Positions 1 to 11,257 of a stretch of 64,000 bases of DNA are shown here, piece by piece. The DNA comes from Lucifuga dentata (taxonomy: Eukaryota; Chordata; Actinopteri; Ophidiiformes; Bythitidae). Positions within the stretch are counted from its first letter, which is position 1, and every line of letters begins with the position of its first letter. Below the pieces are notes generated by a model. The model did not search any database and was not told where the DNA came from. It saw only the letters and a list, made by a program, of their open reading frames with translations. Location of the stretch: positions 101,561 through 165,560 of the forward strand of contig VXCM01000472.1 of assembly GCA_014773175.1 (NCBI GenBank), in the 5' to 3' direction. The position numbers were made by a program, and so were the translations under genes.

Positions 1-578
1 AATTGCACCAAATGCAAAGACTCCTTTGACTCTTTGACTGCCACCAATTTAGGCCCTTTATTGTAAACTTTCTGCTTTAGCTTTCAACATAAAAGAATTT
101 TTGTATCACTCCTACATTATTCAGAGGCAGTCAGTGTGCTGTACTGCAATACCAGTGTAATATTACAGACTTAATGTACCAACTGCTGCACATGCTTTCA
201 AAGCCAATACATATTATGCTAAAGGCAATCACTGTATCACAGATGTTCCCAATTTGAACATTTTGCAATTCTTAGGAACATTTGATAAAAGCCAAATAGA
301 CAATCTGCTTAGGCTGACAAACATCCTGCTGTTTCTGATGAGGGGGAGGGATATGCATGCCAAAATGAATGCTGCCCGCAACACATACTGTATACTACAA
401 GACATATAGTGCTACAAGGATGGCATCTCAGACATACTAATGTGCTCAAATCTTACCCCATTCACTGGGACAAGAGAAAGGGTTTCTAGGCATGTGTTGG
501 ACAAAACAGGGACGTACTAAAGAACGGACGGAAGGATGTATAATCATCAACAGGGCAGCAGTTGACAAGTTTGTGGCC

Positions 579-707
579 GAAGCCCCCTTACCTCTCTCAC
601 TCCAGCAGTAGGGGGTGGTGATGTGGTGCTCATCGTGGGAGTNGAAGCCCCCTTACCTCTCTCACTCCAGCAGTAGGGGGTGGTGATGTGGTGCTCATCG
701 TGGGAGT
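579..707. repeat. 64-bp direct duplication around an N (assembly)
   Basis: Bases 579-642 and 644-707 are identical and separated by a single N at 643. This is the same pattern as at other N positions, so it is best read as an unmerged contig overlap. True sequence probably has one copy. Confidence 0.85.
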
Positions 708-733
708 ACATAGTGACTCCGTGCAATTGCTGA
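645..733 (-). other. Possible exon of unknown identity
   Basis: On the minus strand this piece reads LHGVTMYSHDEHHITTPYCW and SER, then a consensus donor GTAAGG (plus 652-657 in the copy next to the rest of the block). Codons end predominantly in C or G, unlike nearby intronic DNA. A second frame is also open. The acceptor is unclear and no candidate joins exon 19 in phase in this frame. The sequence is not part of any tomosyn segment I recognise. It could be an alternative exon, a relic or chance. Confidence 0.25.
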
Positions 734-3635
734 AGCATTGCCCTCCTGGATGCATAACCTACTCATCCCCGACAACATGAACGCCATAAAACAGATCCCC
801 ACCCCCATCCCCCCATCCCATGCCCCAAAGACACACACATACACAAGTGCAGCCATCCAGCCAAGAAACAGACAAAATGGACAGATGAACAGCAATACCA
901 GAGAACAACAGAAAGGGAAAGAGAGAGCAGTTCAGCTGAGTGTAGAGAGATAGTTAAGATTATACAGCGACACCAAAAGAGAGGGGGTGTTGAAAAAGAA
1001 GAAGTCTCAGTTATTTTCCTTGTGGCCAAAGAAACTGTCAACTCCTTTTGCAGCACCATCTGCTCAACCCATCAGTGTTGACAAGTGCATGTTATCAGTT
1101 GAAACAGACTAAGTGCATCTCTTGGCTGCATGCCTTCCAATGTGGTGGATTCAGAGATACTGTACAACAGTACCAAAATATTGATAATGTTCTAGGACAT
1201 CATTAAAAGCATAACATTTTAGCTAAATGTGATATGCTAGATGAAATTAAATTTTAATTTCCATTCTAGAGGGTCTAAAGGTAAAATAAATATCAGATCA
1301 AGAAGAATGAGAATGGGCTATCACAATATTTTAGTTTTTGCCGGTGGACTACTACCACCAATGCAAAATATAACTAAAAATATGGAAACAGTATCAAATC
1401 ATCCACCACAGTTAGAATTGGATCATAGTTCGCCATTCAGTTTACAAAATAGGTGCCACAAGCCAAATATGGGGCTGATTTCATATAAAACCATTATCAA
1501 TTTTTTTTTAGCGTACATTGAAGTCTATTGCATTCTGCTACTGGCAATCACAAAACCAAAAAACAAAACCAAACAAAATTCCCTTTTGCGGTGAGCCTGT
1601 GTCAGTGAGTCAGTTTTATTGTGTGTTGCTGGGGTGTGTTTATGCTGTGTGACAGAGCCTGTGGAGTGTTGGTTAAAGAAAGTCAGGCACAGTAGTGCTT
1701 TGACAGGACACATGGACCCCCGAGGCCCTTACAGAGAGTAGACACAAGCAAGGCAGTGTTGGCAGGTGATACGGGAGGGTAGACAGTCTGAACAGGTGAG
1801 AACGGACCAATCACAGATAGCTACATGGATATACATCCACAGAGACAAAGACAAACAATGCTTATTTCAATTTTTTAAAATAATTTCTATGTACCACCAA
1901 GAACTGACAACAGAGGGTTGTGCCAAGATTTGCATTACTACCAATTAACACATATAGACAGATTCATCAGATTAATTTGGGACTTCCTGGAGAGTTAAGT
2001 CATCATTAACCACAAAATATATCATTAAGATGAGTAAGCTGATTCAAAAAATAAATTAGCAAAATTATGCCTCATTGGCTTTATTTGTTTTCATGAAAAA
2101 TATCAGTAGGTGTGTCAAGAATTATGCCACTTCTGAAAGCCAACAGGCAAACCTAAATCATATAGTAGTATCTTCAATATTTAATAGGTACGCTGACTGC
2201 TCCATGTGCCTCACTGACATGGGAGTGTCATTTCCCTCCTCTGTCTCATTGCCTGGCATGCAGACCTCATTAACATTGGCCTCATCTCCCACACCGCTTG
2301 TTGACCTTTAATTATTCCAGTGATCCTGCTGGCTCTTCACTGTGGTAACCCAGTTTAACTGATAAACAACAGCGCCAAAGGTAAGTGCTGTCTGACAAGC
2401 AACAGATAGAAAATACTCAAGACTGATGTATAAAAACCTACAAGCCCTCTAAAAAAAAGTCCTTGCGATTCCTGGTTATACCTGATTATTAATCGTTTCA
2501 TTTTTCATTAATCTTAACTATTTCATCCTTATCACACCTTTGGCTATTATTTACATGAAACCATTGAAATGTCTTCTTGCACATGGTTACAAAAATGGTG
2601 CTAAACTGAAGATCGTAGCCCCACAAAGCCCCAGGAGCTGCAAAGTAAAGCACAAAAGTACACCTATATAATATTTCTAAAATCATCAATATCATACATG
2701 TCACAGGTTGAAAAGCTATAAAATATTCAAATCAGTTAATGGGAAGAACTCATCAACAAAATAAAATACAGCATGTCAGAGGTATGTGGAAGGTCTTGAG
2801 GAGTGACAGGTAGTTTGATTTACTCTGCTGCCTTTCAGTTTTACAGCACTCAGTGAAACAAACAGGCTCAACAGTGAGTGGCGTATGTACCGGGACACCT
2901 GTTGTTACAGGTGATTGTTTCCAGTGAGCCATGTGAGCTGACTTGCAAACAAATCACTTACTTTTGGTTACTTCCATTTCATTGTGAAATGAAAGGGATT
3001 CACTAAATTTATGCAACTTTCATTCCAAGCACCACTAGCCTGCAATACAGCAGCACATTCTAACATCAACACTGAAAATACTGTCCTTCTATATGGCTTT
3101 GATGTCCTGTTTACAGTTTAATCATATCCAAAAAAAAACTAGAATTTTTGTCAGAATTTTGGCGTTAGCGCATAATGGAGGTCAAAAATTGAGCAATTTA
3201 TAAATATCAATACTTCTGTGATTCTTTGCATAAACTTATTTTCAAAATTCACACATTTCTTTAAATAAATATAGAGTGCCTTGGTTTAAGGGTCAAGAAA
3301 AGCCTTCATTCAGTTGCAAGGCTACTGGCGGAACATTGGGTAACAATGACAGCTAGCCAAAAAAAAACAAAAAAAAAAACATTCTAGCTGTAGGAATCAT
3401 TTGACAGCTTCACCACAACCTGCTTTACCAGCGAGACATGACACTGGCTGATTACTCATACTGCTGTGCTTATGATCTTTAATGCAAACAGGCTACACTA
3501 ACAAGCTAATGCTACATGTGGTTATGATGTAGCAAACTGTTGTCATATCTTCTCCCTGGCAGGCAGGTATTTTCATCCCTGTCCAGCTCTGTGATTGGCT
3601 TCAGACAGGTGATCACGAAAACACCAAAATAACTG

Positions 3636-3738
3636 TTGGTGTCTCACACACACACACACACTGACACAGAAACACACAAACTGTGCACATATTCATGCTC
3701 TATCACACACAAATACATATACGCGCACGCACGCACAT

Positions 3739-3774
<36 letters not shown>

Positions 3775-3805
3775 GTCATGGGAATATGAAGCCNCGCACG
3801 CACAT

Positions 3806-3841
<36 letters not shown>

Positions 3842-3861
3842 GTCATGGGAATATGAAGCCT
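3636..3861. repeat. CA microsatellite with duplicated flank at N 3794
   Basis: CA arrays at about 3643-3662, 3742-3772 and 3808-3839. The segment from CGCACGCACATGCGC to AATATGAAGCC occurs on both sides of the N at 3794, so the second array is probably an assembly duplicate of the first. Confidence 0.85.
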
Positions 3862-4726
3862 ACTGTGTCATTCCACTTTATGTGTTGCAGGTCAAAGTTG
3901 GGGTGTGAATAAATGAAAGTAAATGCCAATTTGTTAGTGGAAAGGCATCACAATGCCACAGGTTATGCTTAATTAAACCTTTGTCCTGTAGTTCTTATAT
4001 CATCTGTTGTTTATGTATATGTACACAGAAAAGGGCTTGTTGAGACATGAGGAAAATAACGTGAGCTATGGATGCATCTGAAAAACTTTCTTTTGTTGCA
4101 TTTTTCTTCTTAATCATCTCATATCACATTTGGGTTATATTTTTGTGCAGAATAGAGACATCGCTTTCTTTTGAATCAAGGGAGGAAAAAGAAAACTGAC
4201 AAAAAAGGTAGAAAATGTTACTTCACCAAACTTTGATTGGATAGGGAGAAATATTGTGTTCTGCATTGCTAACGTGTCAGCGAAGCTTTTACATTAAAAT
4301 TCATGCCAAGTTTGATGCAGGAGAAAAAAAAGAACAAAAAAGGCACTGCAGAGGATTAAAATGAATTAGTCAAAATGTATAATATTTCACCAACCTGCAG
4401 ACCTGGGACATGATTGACACAAGTAAATGAAATAATGCAAGGGACATTTCTTGCATTTTCCGGAGCAAATTTTGAAATGAGATGCTAACACAAGCTGCAA
4501 ATAGGAAATACTGGTAGGAAGAACCACACTGGCTGTTGCTTTGTTGAATGATGTAAACTCAAACTTAGATTTTATTAAAATAGCTCCATCATTTACATTT
4601 TGCATCAGCAAAACAAACTCAATATTACTTGCCATTTTTTTTCACATGCCACTGATTATTTATTTATTTTTTTATCAACAAATCCCTTGACAAGACCAAA
4701 CCAAAATTAACTCACTAAAAAGAATT

Positions 4727-5246
4727 CATCTGTGTAGCCAAAGTCTGATCAGTCTTATGTCGGAGCACTTTGCCATAGAACTCTATTGTTGTCAACAATT
4801 AAAAACACATAAAAGAGCCAAAAGGCTGCATCTGGGTGACATATTCCTTCATTACAACCACATACTTTGTCTTTGCTCATAATTGTCATCTTTCCTTTAC
4901 TTCAGGATACTCCACCATATCTGAAACTTTCTTTGTCATCCAATGTGTATTCTTCACAATCATCTGACTCACACATTGCAAATTTATCAAAAATGAAGGG
5001 CCAGCTAGCATCGAAGCAACACCATCGACTGTAGCAGGAGCCTAGCATGGAAACATGAAAGTGTGCCTCCTAGTTGTGAAGTTTGCCTGATACAGAAATA
5101 TAGTTTTATAGAGATGGAGTTTGTTTCAGAGTAAACAAAACTGCCCAAAATGAAGGAATATTTTGCCCAGTGCAACTCTTTTGTGGAACACAGTGGAGTT
5201 CTATGGCATGAAGGCAGAAGGAATATGAGACCTTGGCTACAGATGA
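4727..5246. mobile_element. Foldback MITE, about 520 bp
   Basis: The left end reads CATCTGTGTAGCCAAAGTCT and the inverse of the right end reads CATCTGTAGCCAAGGTCT. The arms continue with GCCATAGAACTC on both sides and ATATTCCTTCATT further in. No coding potential. It is a non-autonomous DNA element; the superfamily is not determined. Confidence 0.6.
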
Positions 5247-5670
5247 TTCTTCATAGATTTTTATTAAAATTCATTGTTGGTTTTGGTAATTTCAATGCAC
5301 TTTCTTGATAATGATAATTTAAAAAAAAAATAAATAAAATAATGCCAGTCTTATCCTTTAAAAGCCCACCATATCACATGTTTAGCCATATTAAATATTC
5401 CATTCACGCTTTTTCACTCTGGACTAGTGGCTTTGCTAATCACTTCGATTAGGCAGTTTATAAGCTCAATTAGACTTATTGAAGCCAATTGGTGTGTTTT
5501 GTGAGTTGCCAGCCTGCATTAGCATACACTTATGAATTATGCACCAGGCCTTAATGTCACCTACTTACCTCAAGGTGAGAGGTTGGCATGCACTTGTTGG
5601 AATGGTGGGGGTTGTTATAGGAGATGAGAGGTTTAGGGTGGGAGTTAGAGGTGGGAAGACAAGCACACAC

Positions 5671-5850
5671 CTTCAGTGTGGGACACAGGCAAAGAGATCT
5701 CCATGCAAGCAGCAGACTGGGCCTTGCGGAAGGGTGGTCGGCCGGGGCCTCTGCGGGTAAGCCGTGGCCCCTCAGAACCCATGGGGACGCGAGGCTTCCC
5801 CGCCGAGCAGGGCTGGGAGGTGGGGCTAGTGCAATGTCCATTGACATGAT
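5671..5850 (-). CDS. stxbp5l: stxbp5l exon 19 in window (linker cassette 4, 180 nt)
   Basis: 180 nt, phase 1 in and out. It encodes HVNGHCTSPTSQPCSAGK, a divergent middle (PRVPMGSEGPRLTRR), GPGRPPFRKAQSAACMEISL and PVSHTE. Both ends match tomosyn-2; the middle replaces the mammalian RLSSADVSKVNRW segment. Acceptor TGTTACAG, donor GTGTGTGC. It is markedly GC-rich compared with its surroundings, and a CGCAG near its centre could act as an internal acceptor. The next family motif (RSRSSSISSIDK) was not found between 1 and 5670. Confidence 0.94.
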
Positions 5851-8328
5851 CTGTAACAACGGTAAAGCATTAGCAAATAATACAGGGAAATAATTCAACT
5901 TTTAAATAGTCTAATTCACTGCCATCATGTCCATCTTGACAAGTCATTTAGTCTAATACACAGTTTGTATTGTTTTCCTCAATACAAGGGAGAAATGGAC
6001 CAATTAGGGGAGATAATTTCAGTCGTTTTAACTGCAGTTTTGTCTGTTTCCAGAATTTTAATCAAAAAACAAAAATCATGAAACAGGGTCATATTGCAGT
6101 TAAGTGGAGTTATCTCACCACATTGGAAGATTTCAACAACAGTTTGAAATAAAAATAATTTAAGACTAAATAAGAGTCATTATTATTACACTACATGACC
6201 TGTGAGCTGGATATTTTCTGCACTGTAAAAGGTGCAGGCCCCTGTTGAAAATCAGATTGCCAACAAGAAAGTAAGGAGAAGGGGAAAGTGAAAGAGTGAC
6301 GAAAGGTTAGAGAGTGGTTGCAGTAAGTATGAACAGGGAGTAGAAAGATGCCAGGACAACAAAAAGAGAGGAAAATGGTAGAGCAAATTTGAGCACAGGT
6401 TCAATAGGTCTTTGTCAGGAAAGAGAAAAGAAAATCAAAAAGCAAAGAAAAGCTGAGTGCTCGTTCAGAGGGATTGGGCTTTGAACAGGCTTATTTCATC
6501 TCCACTTCGTTTCTGTTGTTTTTGCTTGTGCAATGTAGACAACTCTAGTTCTGACAATGAAACTTTGTTCTTAGGGCCAAAGAGGATTTCAGGATTTCAC
6601 ATATACCCTAACTGAAAAAAAAAAAAAAAATCAAAGGAAACAGTGTGGTGGCTCACTGAGTATAAAGGCTTCTGTATGCTTCATCTGAACCATGCCGGAA
6701 TGCAACCATGTTATACCTTTTGCAGAATACCCACGCTCAAAAAAAAGGCGAAAAGCCTGTCTTCATGGAGAGGGGAGGGTACGTGTGTGTATGTGTGTGG
6801 TTTTGCCTTGTAGTCTCAATGTGATTAATGATGGTGATATACTTTCACTAAGGAGAGGTGAGGGCTTCTTAACTGGGGTTGTGTGTAGTTTTTTTTTGTA
6901 ATCTTCCCACAGTTATAAAGACGGATATCAATGGGGACAACCACATACATTCTCACTTTCACTTATCTCACTTGGAGCACTGACACATTGACAAAAAAAA
7001 AAAAAAAAAAAAAAANAAAAAGCAGAGCTTGAGAGAGAAACTATAACTTTACCCTCTTTCTCACCTCGCCACACCTGCAGCTGGCCAATCACTGCATGAA
7101 ATGGGCATGCCTGTTGGATTGGTAGATTCAGAAATTTACAACTTTTGTCGGGGTGCTGATCGATAGGAATTCAGATGAAGCATATGGAGGCCTTACTGAT
7201 TAACATTAGTATTCATATTTGTTTATGTGCTGGTGCTCAGCCGGTGCTCAAAAGTGGCCTGTATTCATGCTATCTTAGTAGCTGAATGAAAGATATGACC
7301 ACATCTGGTTTACAGATGTGGGCATGCACCAGGGAAGGGAAAAAGAAGGAGAGGTATTAGTAGAGGATGACACCAAAGGAACTATCATGTTTGTGTGGTT
7401 ATTTCCAGTGCTAATGCTAGCTTTGCAAAAACACAGGAATAGCCAGATTTGTTTCGTTAGTTTCCATGGTGAAATCACTACTGCTGTTGTTAAGAAAATG
7501 GTAGTTCAGGTAAGCAACAACTGTCTGCCTCCTGGCCTGTGACGGGACAGTTCCCTGGCTCCACCTCAGCAAGTTTTCAGGAGCCGAAAAAAAGTGGCAC
7601 AGGAGCCATCTTTTGGTGGAAATGCCCTGAATGATATGCAATTTAGCTTCAGTACTCAGCCCCTGTGGAAAAGCGGTATGGCAGTATAGCAGACCTATAT
7701 TTGCAATTATGATCAGTTGACAGACACAAATTCATTATTTAGACAAACACTTCAATTCGAATTTTGTTAAAATTTCACATAAATAAAACAGCTTTCTTAC
7801 TGTAAGTTATTGTACATTAAAGACTTTCCTATTCCTTCTAACTTTCATTTCACTCCTGAAGAGAATTAGCATTGTAGATTGGTTAGTAATTAGTAGAATG
7901 CTAGGCAGCTTTCCTTGTCACTGTCCTTCCAATATTTGGCATTGGCCATGTGTGGGTGATAAAATAAAATCCAAAACTCTGGTTCAGCCTGTTAATGCAC
8001 GAATGATTCAATCTCAAAGTGAAGATGAAAAACTCCAGGGTGCCACCCAGTCCGCGTGCAACACTTGTCCAGTTTCACAGCAGGATGTACCGAGGCAAAG
8101 TGAGGGCTGGAAAATGCACATACGAGAGGTCCAAACAGGAGAAACTGTTTCTGGATTCAAGCTTTGTTAATACAGATTCCAACTCAGTACATTGAGAAGG
8201 TAATTTGCCCCGGAATATTCTGCAGCAAATTGGTACACATCAGAAGGAATGGCACTGCCCCATTACATACACACAAACGTACACACGCACGTACCCACAT
8301 GCATGTACACACACACATATGCACACGT

Positions 8329-8374
<46 letters not shown>

Positions 8375-11216
8375 CATTATTGCAGTCAGTCATCAAGAGT
8401 ATATACACACACACACAGAGACCACAAAACATTAGACTCACATAGTTTTAGATTGTGTAACAAGTTGTTCTGACAAAGTATTTTGTCTTCAGAACAGACA
8501 GGTGGTTAAATCTCATGCTAATAATTGTTATTAATGTTTGTTATTGTTGTTAATAATTGAAGTTAATAAAGTAAAATATTAATTTGTGATTCTTCGGGAT
8601 GTTCTTCAACATCACTATGGATTTGATGAGCAATTTCTTTTTTTTCTTAAAGATTTCCTCCTTGATGATAACAATTGTGTGTGATGCAATAACAACTTTA
8701 CTAAAATGAAGATTTTTTTTTTCATTTCTATATTTTAATCTCATTTTGACTGCCATTCTCATTATTAACTGCACACACTAACAAGTAACAAACTTTTGAA
8801 AAGGTTATAGTGATGCTTTTAGGTACCTGTCAGATAAAGAAAAGTTATAAAATCAGGAAGTCACAGGTCAGCATTGGTACATTTTGTGTTAAAAAAGCAG
8901 AAGGTTTGAGAAGGGGTAGCAAGTGTGAGACTGCAAAAGCAGAAGAAGGGGAAACCTGTGATCTGATGCATATGTAGTTAGAGATGTATCAGGTTCTGTA
9001 ATGCAGATGATCCAGTCATAATGAAGAGTTTGTTAAAGAGGGAAATGGTCCAGTTACAATGAGAGAAGAAGAGAGTGATCCAATCACTGCAGAGCAAGGC
9101 TGTCAATGGAGGAAAGGCTGTGTAAAATCAGAGGATGGTCCAATCATGATAGAGAACGAGAAAGCCTCAAATTTAAAAAAATGTGCATGAGGTACGAATC
9201 ACCTTTATAAACACTTGCAAAATGTAGAGGAAACAGATATAGAATTTAAGCCAAACCAAAAGACATTAAGTGGATGAACACTGCAGGCTCAGTCTCATGG
9301 GTTGGTTGAATAGGAGTGAGAGTGGCAAGAAAACTGAGTGAAGAACTTCTGAGTGAGGATCAAAAGTAATAAAGCAACATAAAAGCCTAGAGAACATGAC
9401 GAAAGTAGAACCTAAATGGCTCGAAAGAACACAAGTGAAAACTGCTGGCTTTCGCCTACCGTACCAAGATCAGTCTTAAGATCTGTTGGCAGACTTAACT
9501 TTCTGCCGGGTCCCTTAACTGAAACAAAAGAAATAAGAAACAAAGCACCAGTTAATCCTTTCAAAATAAAAAATATAAATAAATAAATAAATAAAAATAA
9601 AATCTCAAACAATGACAACGTAAAGTACAAAAAAAAAAAAAAACAAACCAAAAAAAAAACAAAAAACAAAACCAAACTAGACATGCAAACAGGTGCAGTT
9701 GCACATGGCAGGCATATGCAGAGTCTGTTTCAAAACACATGCTCCATTGTTTTCCTGGGCCAGTATTCCCAGCTGTCTCTCACAAATAATGATGTCCAGT
9801 GTTCAGGCCCCAGTATATTTCATACAAAGTAGAAACTTCCATGGCTAAAAGATGCCTTGCTAGGCTCATGACATGGTGATTCAGGCTCTATTGGTGTTTT
9901 TAATGCAGGGCCCCTCAGGTGATCTTTTGTCTTTTGTCTTTTTAACTTCTGATACCTCGCCTTGGCTCTCATTGGCCAGGACACAGAGCTTGGTTCATTC
10001 ACTAGTTCCTCTGCTGTTAGAGCAACATGTCTAATGTCTGCATTATAGCATAAATAGAGAAAATTCACTATTGTCCTTCCTAATTTGTCAATTGCAAGTC
10101 TCTTTCACCGCCACCTGTGTTAACAAGGGGCTCATGGCCACTTTGTACCTCCTACTGGCATGAAATGGCATAAAAAGTACTTTATTTCTGATGGACTACA
10201 TTGCATGTGGTGTTCTATAATGCGTCTAAGATGGCTTATTCTTTCATTTTTCCCCCTACATCTTTTGAAGTATACTGGGGCCTTTAAGTTATCAGCGTTA
10301 AGAGGTTATTCAGCGGACTCAATAGTCTTAACAAAGAAGCACTTGGAACAGTTGTATATTATTGAAGTATCGAGTATAGAATTTCTTGCAAATCTAGGCT
10401 GTTAGCTTGTTGTGCAGCCACAACACTAATCTACACTGGGTGTCTGGATGTTCCTCAAACTTGGGTTCCAGCTGTCTGCACATTTCTAAAAGCAATGAAA
10501 TTCTGCAATTCTGCTCAGATTTCCCAATGAAATCTATCTGACATGATTTGCTTAGGTTTGGGATGTCTGACATGAAAACACAAATCAACATGGTGTTCTC
10601 AACAAAGGTAAATACAAAACTCAGAGTCATACACTAGAGGCAAGAAAATAATTTGTTATAACATTTTGCAAGCATTTTGCAGTAAGTACAAGACTGCAAA
10701 GGTAGGACTTGAGATGTATGGTAGCCAGTTTCCCCTTCATAAAGAAGGCAATATGTCACTGTTTGTGCTGAATGATTAATTTGACATATGAAATACACAA
10801 GATGGTGACATTTGATACGGAAAACAGAACAACCCTAAACTTGCATTACTAATGTTTCTGATGATTTTAACATTAAGTGAGACTTTGGAAAATGTTTTTA
10901 ATGTGCACTTTGGATTGACTGAAAAAAAATCTATTTTGGCTCAGATTTCAGCCATTTAACCACATACACATCCAGCGGTGTAGAAGAAGTGGGTAGAGAC
11001 TGTGGGTTATTTTGAATCTAATTGAATACAATTTATTTGCCATTATAATCTTAGTGGGCATTTTAGTATCAGGTGTCATTTTGAGGAAAAACTATTTTTG
11101 AAGAGTGAATTTGGGCAGCACGATGCTCTAATTAAATACTAACTCAGTGAATTAATTTTATCCATTTCAGGAACAAGGAAAACCTTTTAAGAATGTTGTT
11201 TTGCTAATGAGATGAA

Positions 11217-11257
<41 letters not shown>

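Larger units (their letters stand above)
1..5670 (-). other. Intron 3' of exon 19; no confident tomosyn exon
   Basis: AT-rich intronic DNA of the minus-strand gene. It holds the exon-like duplicated block at 579-735, CA repeats around 3640-3839, A-rich runs and a foldback element at 4727-5246. No open frame resembles the next tomosyn exon. An isolated alternative exon could still be missed. Confidence 0.75.
5851..9464 (-). other. Intron between exons 18 and 19
   Basis: 3.6 kb. It contains A-rich runs (including the N at 7016), a repeat shared with 30590-30800 (6913-7165), and a CA array with mixed CA/CG/TG spacers at 8270-8420. No exon-like sequence recognised. Confidence 0.7.

Noticed and set aside
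8164..8473. Several overlapping open frames rich in His-Thr or Cys-Val
   Set aside because: Translations of the CA/GT microsatellite; no codon bias or homology. The same applies at 3636, 27698, 42157, 43401, 49771 and 62067.
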